Source: RGIG5612 sp964528825
Lineage (GTDB): Bacteria; Bacillota; Clostridia; Lachnospirales; Lachnospiraceae
Reading direction: 5' to 3'
Length of the DNA: 64,000 bases
Assembly (NCBI GenBank): GCA_964528825.1
Contig: CAZGVB010000007.1
Coordinates: 10,188 to 74,187, forward strand
Shown: in pieces, positions 25,942 to 33,791 of the stretch
How the letters are laid out: every line of letters starts with the position of its first letter
How positions within the stretch are numbered: the first letter of the stretch is position 1
Notes under the pieces: model-generated
Seen by the model: only the letters and a program-made list of their open reading frames with translations
What the model was told of the DNA's origin: nothing
The model's database searches: none
Program-made: the position numbers and the translations under genes

Positions 25942-26811
25942 ATGAACAAATATATCATCTTTATGGATGCATCTGCGGACGTAGACATAAATATTCTTGA
26001 CACTGCCGGAATTCAATGCCTACCGATGGAATATTCCTTAGGTGACAAGATCATCATATGCAAAGGACGTGAAAGTGCGCAGCGCCTGAAATCCTTTTAT
26101 GACAGCCAAAGAGGCGGCGACCTTACGCATACTACACAGATCGCGCCCCATAACTATATCGAAGCATTCTCAAAATATATGTCTAAGGGCTATTGTGTGC
26201 TTTATCTTTCACTCTCGAGCGGACTTTCTTCAACATACGATTCTGCTGTTTCAGCCAAGGCCGAACTTGAGGAAAGATATCCGGATACAGCGCTTTATGT
26301 AGTAGACACGCTTGGTGCCACCGCAGGTATCGGAATGTGTATAGAGAGAGCCGCTGCCAATAAAGAAGCAGGCATGAGCATTGAAGAAAATTTTGGTGAT
26401 CTTGAAGAATATAAAAAGCATATCCAGCATATTTTGATGGTTCCGGATCTCATGTATCTTAAAAGAGGCGGCAGAGTAAATGCAGCATCTGCCGTGCTTG
26501 GGACAGCACTGAATATCATTCCGATCCTTGAGATAAATGATGCCGGAAGATTGGCCGTTACTGCGAAAAAACGCGGACCAAAGCTGGCCATAAAAGAGCT
26601 TGTTCAAATGGCAAAGGACAGATATGATCCCGCATTCGGCAATGTCGGATATATTGTAAATGCAGATGATCCAGAAATGAGGGATCTGCTTACAGAAAAG
26701 CTTTCAGAGGCACTGCCGGACGTGACATTCAAGCAAACCGGTCTTTCGCCTATCATAGGTGCGCATACCGGTCCGGGACTCACGGCTGTGGTCGTTGCGG
26801 GAAACAGATAG
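25942..26811 (+). CDS. DegV family fatty-acid-binding protein
   Basis: Fatty-acid-binding fold; some members (FakB) present fatty acids to the kinase FakA for phospholipid synthesis. The start 25942 (MNKYIIFMDASADVD) follows ACGGAG; an upstream in-frame start at 25909 lacks support. Family features: N-terminal IIFMDASADVD, TTQIAPHNYIEAFSKYMSKG (lipid-head-group region), LSSGLSSTYDSA (the Ser-rich loop that contacts the carboxylate) and, at the C-terminus, IGAHTGPGLTAVVVAG with the conserved His-Thr-Gly-Pro. 289 aa, normal for the family. No fakA is in the window, so specificity is unknown. Confidence 0.9.
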   Translation: MNKYIIFMDASADVDINILDTAGIQCLPMEYSLGDKIIICKGRESAQRLKSFYDSQRGGDLTHTTQIAPHNYIEAFSKYMSKGYCVLYLSLSSGLSSTYDSAVSAKAELEERYPDTALYVVDTLGATAGIGMCIERAAANKEAGMSIEENFGDLEEYKKHIQHILMVPDLMYLKRGGRVNAASAVLGTALNIIPILEINDAGRLAVTAKKRGPKLAIKELVQMAKDRYDPAFGNVGYIVNADDPEMRDLLTEKLSEALPDVTFKQTGLSPIIGAHTGPGLTAVVVAGNR

Positions 26812-26900
26812 CAAAATATATCCGATAAACGGGTCTGGCTATATTAAAGGAATCAATTTTTATAGGTAGTGTAAGGCACTATGATACGGCGGATAGTTTA

Positions 26901-27310
26901 TTATTTAGTGGGCAATGTGCTCACCAAAACGCTTGGCAGGGAATTCTCAACAACAAGAGCAAAGTAATCCGCCGCCTTTTCGGGATCGTGACCGTCTTTT
27001 TCGATAATTTCGTCGATCAGAAGTCCTGCAATGGCCTCGGTATAAAAGTGTGCCAGAAATTCCTTAAGTTGTATGTCCGCATGGATGCCAAGCCGCTGTT
27101 CGGCGTCCTGAATAACTTTTTTGTGATGCCGATGAAGTCCGCATAGAAAAAGCGTTTCATCTCGTCACGGCCCATGCTGTCATAGATACAGCATAAAAGG
27201 TGCTTATTTTCCCGCACATAGCTCATCACAAACAGCACTGTCTCCCGGTAATTCACCAATAAGTCAAACTGTTTGACGACGCTCACCGCTTCTTCCTCAA
27301 GCATCCATTT
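26901..27310 (-). pseudogene. TetR-family regulator remnant, 5' truncated and frameshifted
   Basis: Minus-strand sequence encodes what looks like the ligand-binding half of a TetR/AcrR regulator: VLFVMSYVRENKHLLCCIYDS, then ADFIGITKK in one frame and VIQDAEQRLGIHADIQLKEF, then FYTEAIAGLLIDEIIEKDGHDPEK in another frame, ending at the stop 26901-26903. The frame changes at a run of six T (plus strand 27117-27122), so a one-base slip disrupts the gene. The N-terminal helix-turn-helix is missing: coding similarity stops near 27310, where the plus-strand remnant begins. TetR assignment is from the pattern of the C-terminal domain, not a full match. Confidence 0.65.
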
Positions 27311-27311
27311 T

Positions 27312-27422
27312 GTTATTAAAACTGCGGCAATTGAGAAAGCCGAAGTAGCTGCGAGTGATGCAGCCAATGAAACACCTTTGACCTTTTGGCAGAAGCTGCT
27401 GCGCTTGTTTGGACTGTATTAA
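27312..27422 (+). pseudogene. 3' end of an unidentified plus-strand gene
   Basis: Open plus-strand frame with no start codon context, reading VIKTAAIEKAEVAASDAAN, then ETPLTFWQKLLRLFGLY, then a stop at 27420-27422. The Ala/Glu-rich stretch followed by an amphipathic, aromatic tail looks like the genuine C-terminus of a protein. It is followed after 30 bp by a terminator on the same strand. Family not recognised; a transporter partner of the adjacent TetR remnant is a guess from layout. Confidence 0.45.
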
Positions 27423-27452
27423 TCCAATATTTAAAAAAATCTCTGTACAAGA

Positions 27453-27483
27453 CAAAAGCGCCGCAGCAATACGACGCTTTTGT
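27453..27483 (+). terminator. Terminator after the plus-strand remnant
   Basis: CAAAAGCG facing CGCTTTTG across a 14-base loop, with the stem's T-run continuing TTTTGTTAT on the plus strand. Confidence 0.6.
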
Positions 27484-27595
27484 TATATGATCATACTGAC
27501 ATCCGGCAGCTCACGCCGGAAACCACTAATTTATTGATCTGTCAAAATTCGAGGCAATTCAAGATATCTGCATAAAGCAGATGCGATGTCCTAAG

Positions 27596-28465
27596 TCATT
27601 TTGCATCTGCGCCTGTGGCTACAAGTGTATCCTCAAAATCCGCACCATATGTGTCCAGCAGTGTTGCCTCATATGCCTCATGGAAAAATTGATCTGCATA
27701 AAGAGTCTCCATTTCTTCATTCAGCCAATCAAGAAGTGTGCTGTTTCCTTTCGAAACCGCCGGTGCTATCGTATCCTGACTTCCGAGTGACTCTATGCCT
27801 ACCGTATATCCTTCGTTTGAATTTGCGAATGCTATGACCTCAGTGTTGTCATTTGCCCATGCAACCGCACCGTTTTCAAATGCATTCTTTGCATTTGCGT
27901 ATGTATCAAATTTTTGCAGCTGTATATCAGGATAGTTTTCAACAAGATATGTTTCGGCGGTAGTTCCCGAAATAACCACCATGCTGTCTTCACTATTCCA
28001 ATCATCAAGACTTGTGATCACATTGTCATCATGAGATACGACTCCCAATGCCACATTCATATACGGACTTGCGAAGTCCACCTTTTCCGCTCTTTCTTGC
28101 GTTACCGTGAAATTGGCAAGAATGATATCAACCTTGCCTGTCTCAAGATATTCCACTCTGTTTGCAGCCTCCGTAGATACATATTCAAGTTCTACGCCCA
28201 GATCCTCTGCAAGCCTATTTCCGAGATATATATCATATCCCTGATACTGCCCGTTTTCGTCTACATATCCGAACGGGCTCTTATCCGAAAAAACTCCTAT
28301 TTTTATCTTACCATCCTCTTTGATCTCATCGAGAGTGCGATAGATTGTTTCTGTATTTTCTCCGTTTTGTGATCCGTCAGAAGAATCACTTCCCGAGCAA
28401 GCCGCAAGTGATAAAATAACAGCTGTGCTGATGCCAAGTGTCATAAATTTCTTAAATACATTCAT
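27596..28465 (-). CDS. Amino-acid ABC transporter substrate-binding lipoprotein (family 3)
   Basis: Extracytoplasmic solute receptor anchored by lipid. Signal peptide II with lipobox LAAC at about residue 22; the mature N-terminus is a Ser/Asp/Asn-rich linker. The family-3 core shows IKIGVFSDKSPFGYVDENGQ, YQGYDIYLGNRLAEDLG, KVDIILANFTVTQERAEKVDFASPY and GTTAETYL, the amino-acid-binding signature. The start 28465 (MNVFKKFMTL) has AAAGG 8 bases upstream and is preferred to ATG 28471. It is the last gene of the four-gene transporter unit (permease, permease, ATPase, receptor). The PEB1/CjaA-like character and nearness of metY hint at sulfur amino acids, but the ligand is not determined. Confidence 0.9.
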   Translation of the reverse strand: MNVFKKFMTLGISTAVILSLAACSGSDSSDGSQNGENTETIYRTLDEIKEDGKIKIGVFSDKSPFGYVDENGQYQGYDIYLGNRLAEDLGVELEYVSTEAANRVEYLETGKVDIILANFTVTQERAEKVDFASPYMNVALGVVSHDDNVITSLDDWNSEDSMVVISGTTAETYLVENYPDIQLQKFDTYANAKNAFENGAVAWANDNTEVIAFANSNEGYTVGIESLGSQDTIAPAVSKGNSTLLDWLNEEMETLYADQFFHEAYEATLLDTYGADFEDTLVATGADAK

Positions 28466-28540
28466 TCCCATTGCCTTTCTTTTTATATTTTCCTATTTTT
28501 ATATTTCACACCCGAACTTCATATCCGATATTTACGAATA

Positions 28541-29284
28541 TCATTTTTCAAACTTAAATATGTTCAAAAATTGCTTTGCTCTCTCCGTATGCGGATTGGT
28601 AAAGAAAACATCGGGTGTCGTGTCCTCGATTATATTACCTTCTTCGATAAAAAGGATCCTGTCTGCTACCGCTCTTGCAAATTGCATTTCATGAGTGACT
28701 ATTATCATAGTCATTCCGCCTCTCGCAAGGTCCAACATTACATCCAGTACCTCTCTTACCATCTCCGGATCCAGTGCAGCCGTTACCTCATCAAAAAGCA
28801 TCACCTCCGGGTGCATGCAAAGTGCTCTGACTATGGCAACTCGCTGTTTCTGACCGCCTGAGAGTTCCCTCGGCATGCTGTATGCCTTATCCGAAAGTCC
28901 AACCCGCTCGAGCAATTTAAGTGCTTCTTCCTTTACTTCCTCTTTATCTCTTTTCTGCACCTTACATGGTGCAAGACAGATATTCTTGAGAACATTCATA
29001 TGCGGGAACAGATCATAGCTTTGAAATACCATGCCTATGCGTTCCCTGAGCTCCGGCAGATTCTTATTGCCGTATTTTATCTCTTGCCCACAGAGTTCTA
29101 CACTGCCGCCTTGAATGGGTTCAAGAGCGTCGATGCATCTGAGCATAGTGCTCTTTCCGCATCCCGAAGGACCAACGATCACTATTACCTCGCCCTTATC
29201 AACATCAAAGCTTATCCCGTCCAAAACCGTATTATCGGCGAACTTTTTTGTTAGATTTTTTATACTTAGGATCGTCTCTGACAT
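28541..29284 (-). CDS. Amino-acid ABC transporter ATP-binding protein
   Basis: Polar amino-acid uptake ATPase (GlnQ/HisP type). Walker A GPSGCGKST, Q-loop FQSYDLFPHMNVLKN, signature LSGGQKQRVAIVRAL, Walker B VMLFDEVTAALDPEMV and the switch histidine VTHEMQFARAVADR. The start is ATG 29284 (MSETILSIKN), which overlaps the permease stop as TAATG and follows AAGGTGG; the longer frame to 29335 is inside the permease gene. 247 aa, the usual size. In Walker B the residue after DE is Val rather than Pro, as sometimes seen in this subfamily. Confidence 0.94.
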   Translation of the reverse strand: MSETILSIKNLTKKFADNTVLDGISFDVDKGEVIVIVGPSGCGKSTMLRCIDALEPIQGGSVELCGQEIKYGNKNLPELRERIGMVFQSYDLFPHMNVLKNICLAPCKVQKRDKEEVKEEALKLLERVGLSDKAYSMPRELSGGQKQRVAIVRALCMHPEVMLFDEVTAALDPEMVREVLDVMLDLARGGMTMIIVTHEMQFARAVADRILFIEEGNIIEDTTPDVFFTNPHTERAKQFLNIFKFEK

Positions 29285-29955
29285 TATGACCACCTTTTCT
29301 CCAAAAGCCTTGCTAACATCGTAAATATCCAGCATGCAATAAAATACAGGACAAATACGGCAAGATATACGCCGAACGTGGCATTCGGGCTGCTCATTCT
29401 GTTAGCTTCTATTATCTGCTGAGCCACCTTCAGCATCTCAACAACACCTATCATGAGTACGAGACTCGTTGTTTTGATCATCCTGGTAATAAGATTGATC
29501 GAAAGAGGTATCAATCTCCTTACGGTCTGCGGGATAATGATATATCTGTTTATCTGCCTCTTTGAAAGTGCAAGTGCCTGTGCGCTTTCATATTGATGCT
29601 TCGGAATGGATATAATGGCACCTCTTACCAGGTCGCCCATTTCCGCCGTTCCCCACATAATAAAAACGATCACTGATGCAGCTTCTCCGTCAATATTCCA
29701 TCCAAACCATCTCGTGGTTCCGAAAAATACTATAAACAACAGCACCAGCTGCGGCATTATCCTTATAAATTCGAGATATATTCGGCATATGACCTTCACA
29801 AAGACATTTTTCGATGTCATGACCATACCGAGTAATATGCCCAGAGGGATGCTTGCCGCTACCGAGAGCAAGCTGATCCGCAATGCCACCCAAAAGCCCT
29901 GCAAAAGCCTCAACATATTTACGCCCTTAAATAATACATCAAAGCCCAGGTCCAT
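29284..29955 (-). CDS. Amino-acid ABC transporter permease (second)
   Basis: HEQRO-type (His/Glu/Gln/Arg/opine) permease, 223 aa, five or so membrane helices. N-terminal MDLGFDVLFKGVNMLRLLQGFWVALRISLLS has the usual start of this family; ATPase-contacting EAA loop GAIISIPKHQYESAQALALSKRQI is near residue 115 and LIPLSINLITRMIKTTSLVLMI follows. The start overlaps the end of the upstream permease gene by 17 bp, so the two are coupled and probably form a heterodimeric channel. Confidence 0.92.
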   Translation of the reverse strand: MDLGFDVLFKGVNMLRLLQGFWVALRISLLSVAASIPLGILLGMVMTSKNVFVKVICRIYLEFIRIMPQLVLLFIVFFGTTRWFGWNIDGEAASVIVFIMWGTAEMGDLVRGAIISIPKHQYESAQALALSKRQINRYIIIPQTVRRLIPLSINLITRMIKTTSLVLMIGVVEMLKVAQQIIEANRMSSPNATFGVYLAVFVLYFIACWIFTMLARLLEKRWS

Positions 29956-30598
29956 TGCGGCGCACCCTCCTCTCCAACAAGCTTCCGAGTATAGAAACCG
30001 GGAGCAATATTATCAGATAGAATACTACGAGCATGAGAAGGCTTTCCGTCGTTTTATAATAAAGGCCTATCAGATCCTTCGCGGTAAACATCAGATCCAT
30101 CAGACTGACTGCGGAAAATACACTCGTCTCCTTTAATAAAAATATAATATTGGCCACAAAAGCCGGAACACTTGTCGAAAAAGCCTGCGGAAAAACAATA
30201 TATCTCATTGCCATCGATCTTCGCATTCCAAGGCTCAACGCGCTTTCAAGCTGTATCGGCTCAACTGATTCAAGGCCGCTCCGAAATGCCTCCGCCATAT
30301 AGCTGCCTCCAAGGAAGGCAAGACCGGCTATGCCGCATGCTTCAGGAGTCGTAGGTATGCCTATCTTCGGAAGACCGTAATATATGAAGAAAAGCTGCAC
30401 AAGAAGCGGCGTATTCCTGCTCAGCTCGATATATACAATGACTATCTGGCTAAGTACAGGTATCTTAAAATATCGGATGACAGAGCAAATGAATCCGAGC
30501 ACCGTCGCGATAATAATCCCGGCGAAGCCAAGCTCCACCGTCAGCAGCGCAGCCTTTTGATATAAAGGTATGTATTGGACGATAAATCCCCAATCCAT
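29939..30598 (-). CDS. Amino-acid ABC transporter permease (first)
   Basis: First gene of the transporter unit. 219 aa with five predicted helices. The EAA loop is FRSGLESVEPIQLESALSLGMRRSMAMRYIVFPQA (about residues 110-145, family G-x-x-S-x-x-x-x-Q-x-E-A-A-x-x-L-G), and IELSRNTPLLVQLFFIYYGLPKIG earlier is typical of polar amino-acid permeases. It shares the MD-x-GF start with the following permease gene. A hairpin (30651-30674) and a dispersed repeat (30754-30855) precede it; no clear promoter could be picked. Confidence 0.92.
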   Translation of the reverse strand: MDWGFIVQYIPLYQKAALLTVELGFAGIIIATVLGFICSVIRYFKIPVLSQIVIVYIELSRNTPLLVQLFFIYYGLPKIGIPTTPEACGIAGLAFLGGSYMAEAFRSGLESVEPIQLESALSLGMRRSMAMRYIVFPQAFSTSVPAFVANIIFLLKETSVFSAVSLMDLMFTAKDLIGLYYKTTESLLMLVVFYLIILLPVSILGSLLERRVRRNGPGL

Positions 30599-30650
30599 CT
30601 ATTATGCTCTCTTCCCTTCCGTTTCGGTTTTTTCAAGTATCCTCACAGAA

Positions 30651-30674
30651 ACACCCGGATATCTGTCCGGGTGT
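30651..30674 (-). terminator. Hairpin 3' of metY / 5' of the ABC operon
   Basis: Perfect 9-bp stem ACACCCGGA / TCCGGGTGT with a 6-base loop. On the minus strand the following bases are TTTCTGTG, a weak T-run. It could end metY transcripts or act in the leader of the transporter operon; it begins about 50 bp before the permease start. Confidence 0.45.
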
Positions 30675-30753
30675 CATCATCGCAAAACTGATTTTTGATT
30701 TTATCATCAGGCTTACATTTCGTCAATGTCATAAGTTATTGCATGGTAATCGC

Positions 30754-30855
30754 GTCACTGTAGGGCAATCGCCTGCAAATCTTTCATCCGGACAATTTTT
30801 AGTACTGCGTGCGTGCTAATGCAGCAAAAACAAGCTGCGTTTTCTGCTCCCCTCA
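30754..30855 (+). repeat. Dispersed intergenic repeat, copy 3
   Basis: GTCACTGTAGGGCAATCGCC, then TTTCATCCGGACAAT, AGTACTG, GCAGCAAAAACAAGCTGCG and GTTTTCTGCTCCCCT. It is the best match to copy 5 and lies 156 bp upstream of the first permease gene. Confidence 0.85.
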
Positions 30856-30901
30856 CACATGATCCGGATACAAAGATATGCAGAAAAAATATTTTCTATC
30901 C

Positions 30902-32185
30902 TCAAATAGCGGAAAAGCCTCTCTCAAGATCTTCAATTATATCATCTATATGTTCTGTTCCTATGGAGAGCCTTATAGTATTTCTGTGTATACCCTGATC
31001 CTCTAATTCTTCATCCGTAAGCTGAGCATGCGTTGTAGTAGCGGGATGTATCACAAGCGACTTTACGTCTGCGACATTCGCAAGCAATGAAAATATTTCA
31101 AGATTATCTATGAATTTCCATGCATCCTTTTCATCACCCTTTACCTCAAATGTGAATATGCTCGCTCCCCCGTTCGGGAAATAACGCTCGTATAATTGAT
31201 GATCCGGATGATCCGGAAGCGACGGGTGATTTACCTTAGAAACCTTAGGATGATCTTTAAGATACTCAACCACCTTTTTTGTATTTTCAGCATGGCGCTC
31301 GAGACGCAATGACAGTGTCTCGGTACCCTGCAGCAGCATAAATGCCGCAAACGGCGATATAGCTGCGCCCTCGTCGCGCAGGATGATCGCTCTTACGTAT
31401 GTTACAAAGGCTGATCTTCCTGCGGTCTCCGTAAATCTGACACCGTGATATGACGGGTTCGGTTCCGATATCCATGGATATTTTCCCGATCCTGTCCAGT
31501 CAAATGTACCGCCGTCTACGATTATTCCGCCAAGCGTAGTTCCATGCCCGCCGATAAATTTTGTAGCTGAGTGAATGACAATGTCTGCCCCATGTTCTAT
31601 AGGCCTAATGAGATATGGTGTTCCGAAGGTATTATCTATTACAAGAGGAATGCCATGCCTGTGAGCGATCTTTGCCAGGGCATCAATATCCGGTATATCA
31701 CTGTTCGGATTGCCCAAGGTCTCTATATATATCGCCTTCGTATTGTCTCTTATCGCATTCTCCACCTCATCAAGATCGTGCACATTCACAAATGTTGTCG
31801 TAACACCCGATGTGAGCGGATAAGTATGCGCAAGCAGATTATATGATCCGCCATATATAGTCTTTTGAGCTACGATATGCTCACCGCTTTTTGCAAGTGC
31901 ACGGATAGCATATGTGACAGCAGCCGCGCCGGATGCAAGAGCGAGCGCACTTACACCTCCCTCAAGAGCAGCTATTCTCTTTTCAAATACCTCCTGAGTA
32001 GAATTGGTAAGGCGCCCGTATATATTGCCTGAATCCTTAAGACTGAATCTGTCTGCCGCATGCTGTGCATTTTTAAAGACATATGATGTTGTTGCATATA
32101 TCGGAACTGCTCTTGAATCCGTAGCCGGATCCGGCTGTTCCTGTCCTACATGCAATTGAAGAGTTTCAAATCTGTATTTGCTCAT
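30902..32185 (-). CDS. metY: O-acetylhomoserine aminocarboxypropyltransferase (sulfhydrylase)
   Basis: PLP enzyme making homocysteine (or methionine from methanethiol) from O-acetylhomoserine; direct sulfhydrylation branch of methionine synthesis. 427 aa, the length of MetY rather than the shorter cystathionine gamma-synthase/lyase. N-terminal FETLQLHVGQEQPDPATDSRAVPIYATTSYVF, PLP-phosphate loop ALASGAAAVTYAIRAL, IETLGNPNSDIPDIDA, and the Schiff-base Lys in HSATKFIGGHGTTLGG. The C-terminal VADVKSLVIHPATTTHAQL is typical. No S-box or T-box leader is visible upstream. It lies between the ABC transporter unit and the MarR gene, all in the same direction. Confidence 0.94.
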   Translation of the reverse strand: MSKYRFETLQLHVGQEQPDPATDSRAVPIYATTSYVFKNAQHAADRFSLKDSGNIYGRLTNSTQEVFEKRIAALEGGVSALALASGAAAVTYAIRALAKSGEHIVAQKTIYGGSYNLLAHTYPLTSGVTTTFVNVHDLDEVENAIRDNTKAIYIETLGNPNSDIPDIDALAKIAHRHGIPLVIDNTFGTPYLIRPIEHGADIVIHSATKFIGGHGTTLGGIIVDGGTFDWTGSGKYPWISEPNPSYHGVRFTETAGRSAFVTYVRAIILRDEGAAISPFAAFMLLQGTETLSLRLERHAENTKKVVEYLKDHPKVSKVNHPSLPDHPDHQLYERYFPNGGASIFTFEVKGDEKDAWKFIDNLEIFSLLANVADVKSLVIHPATTTHAQLTDEELEDQGIHRNTIRLSIGTEHIDDIIEDLERGFSAI

Positions 32186-32443
32186 GCTCGCTTTCTCTCT
32201 TTCATATTTAGTGGCACCGCATCCTGTGCGGCATTTAAATCCATCCTGATATGCCGATCGTTCAAATTCCCACGAATTTGATATTTTTTATATTTTGAGG
32301 ACATTTTGCCACATTGATCAAAAGAAAGTCCAATATATAGCTTTAATGATTGGTTATAGTTTTTTCCTATATACGCGTTTTTCCCGAATATAGGCCACAA
32401 GTCTCGCAGCATCAGATATATATGTCATTTGGCCTATAATGTC

Positions 32444-32920
32444 TTATCTGCATTTGCCGAGCTGTTTTTCTCTATGTCTTTTGCAATCACCGTAGAACAA
32501 GCCCTGCTCATACCAATCCTTCTGTATCTTATCCAACATGTCCGCAAAAGCTTTCTTTTCTTCTTCGCTCAGTGCTCTGAAAAGCTTCTCGCTCTTTCCG
32601 GCCTTTTCCTCATTTAATGATGCACAGATCGATCTGCCTTCATCTGTTATCTCTACTATAAGTCCCTTTGGAGATGCAGGATCCGGTGTCCTTTTGACCA
32701 ATTTATGCTCCTCCATCTTTTTTAAGAGCTCGCTTGCAGATGCAGATGTTATTTCTACCTCTTCCTGAAGTCTTTTCTGCGTCATAGGGCCATTCTCGAC
32801 AAGTATATTGAGAATACGGGATTTTCCGTGATGTCCGAACTCCTCTCTTTTTAATATCTTACTGAACCTACGAAATCCTGCGAATATTCTTTCTTCATTT
32901 GACTTGTATGATTTTTCCAT
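32444..32920 (-). CDS. MarR-family transcriptional regulator
   Basis: Winged-helix dimeric repressor, 158 aa. The wHTH runs ILVENGPMTQKRLQEEVEITSASASELLKKMEEHKLVKRTPDPASPKG (about residues 35-82), with the recognition helix SASASELLKKM and a beta-wing with the RxxDPxDxR-like segment altered to RTPDPASPKG. The start 32920 follows AGGAGGACAAA; the open frame upstream (to 33013) is in the leader. The C-terminal tail has two Cys (GDCKRH, GKC) that might sense oxidants or metals. Two identical palindromes flank its promoter (32961-33022), strong evidence for autorepression. Ligand and other targets are unknown; metY directly downstream is a candidate. Confidence 0.88.
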   Translation of the reverse strand: MEKSYKSNEERIFAGFRRFSKILKREEFGHHGKSRILNILVENGPMTQKRLQEEVEITSASASELLKKMEEHKLVKRTPDPASPKGLIVEITDEGRSICASLNEEKAGKSEKLFRALSEEEKKAFADMLDKIQKDWYEQGLFYGDCKRHREKQLGKCR

Positions 32921-32960
32921 TTTGTCCTCCTGTTTTGTCGATGCTGTGTTATCCAAGCAT

Positions 32961-33022
32961 ATACAAGGTACCTTGTATATGTGTATATTAGCACACTCAA
33001 ATCTGTATTGCAAGGTACCTTG
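32961..33022. promoter_or_regulatory. Paired palindromic operators of the MarR gene
   Basis: CAAGGTACCTTG occurs twice. At 32961-32978 it is an 18-bp perfect palindrome (ATACAAGGTACCTTGTAT); at 33011-33022 it is a 12-bp palindrome. The centres are about 47 bp apart. One copy overlaps the -35 box, the other lies just past the predicted start of transcription, so binding at either or both would block RNA polymerase. Confidence 0.88.
32985..33013 (-). promoter_or_regulatory. Promoter of the MarR gene
   Basis: Minus strand: -35 TTGCAA (overlapping the right-hand operator), 17-bp spacer, -10 TAATAT. Very good match to sigma-A consensus. Confidence 0.78.
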
Positions 33023-33043
33023 TAACAGGAGTCTGACTGTCTG

Positions 33044-33700
33044 TCAAATGTATTTGTGTATAAAAGTCCGTCTGTGTATATCCAACGGGCCATACTTACG
33101 TATAGCCTCAATATGCGCCGCCGTACCATATCCCTTATGTGACGCAAAGCCATATTCCGGATAAAGCTTGTCATATTCGTAGCAGATTCTATCCCTTGTT
33201 ACCTTGGCTATGATACTTCCTGCGGCTATGGAAACGCTCTTGGCATCACCCTTAATGATGCCCTCCTGCATAATATCTATCCCCGGTATATGCACCGCAT
33301 CCGCCAATATCACATCAGGCTTTACCTTGAGCTTGCTTATCGCCTCTCTCATGGCCATATACGTTGCCTGAAGTATATTGATCTTGTCAATCATATGATT
33401 GTCTACTATGCCTACGCCTACGGCCACTGCCTTTTCCATGATCTCATCATACAGGGCTTCTCTCTTTTTTTCGGACAGCTTCTTGGAATCATTGAGATAG
33501 AGTATCTCCTTTTGCGGATCCAATATGACAGCTCCGGCCACAACAGGACCTGCGAACGGGCCTCTGCCGGCCTCATCTATGCCGCATATATATGTATATC
33601 CGGCATATTTGCGCTCATATTCCTTCATCATATCCAGTCTTTGGCGCTCTTCTTCCAGTTTCTTTGCGGCCTTTGCCATTCTTTCTTCCGATGTGGTCAT
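33044..33700 (-). CDS. rnhB: Ribonuclease HII
   Basis: Cleaves RNA of RNA-DNA hybrids and excises ribonucleotides from DNA. Catalytic motif YICGIDEAGRGPFAGPVVAGAVIL (about residues 40-62) with Asp-Glu, later Asp in ILADAVHIPG and the HKGYGTAAHIEAI segment near the C-terminus. The 38-residue charged N-terminal helix (MTTSEERMAKAAKKLEEERQ) is common in clostridial RnhB. ATG 33700 follows GAGGAAAT and gives 218 aa; the frame to 33751 lacks support. It lies 92 bp after smc, with a short G/C-poor gap, and before the MarR promoter. Confidence 0.95.
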   Translation of the reverse strand: MTTSEERMAKAAKKLEEERQRLDMMKEYERKYAGYTYICGIDEAGRGPFAGPVVAGAVILDPQKEILYLNDSKKLSEKKREALYDEIMEKAVAVGVGIVDNHMIDKINILQATYMAMREAISKLKVKPDVILADAVHIPGIDIMQEGIIKGDAKSVSIAAGSIIAKVTRDRICYEYDKLYPEYGFASHKGYGTAAHIEAIRKYGPLDIHRRTFIHKYI

Positions 33701-33791
33701 AAACAATATTTCCTCATGATCTTCTATATCTGCAGCGCACAGACGCTGCACCTACGGCTCCATTTATATACATTCCCGGCTGCCGCGGTCT

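Larger units (their letters stand above)
26812..27595. other. Degenerate region between degV and the ABC transporter genes
   Basis: About 780 bp without an intact gene. It holds the 3' half of a TetR-type regulator on the minus strand (26901-27310), the 3' end of an unrelated gene on the plus strand (27312-27422) and a terminator (27453-27483). Confidence 0.7.
30599..30901. other. Intergenic region between metY and the ABC transporter operon
   Basis: A 303-bp gap containing the hairpin at 30651-30674 and the dispersed repeat copy at 30754-30855. No reading frame of note. Confidence 0.7.

Noticed and set aside
32186..32443. S-box (SAM riboswitch) ahead of metY
   Set aside because: No aptamer core segments are found in the leader; only weak palindromes are present.
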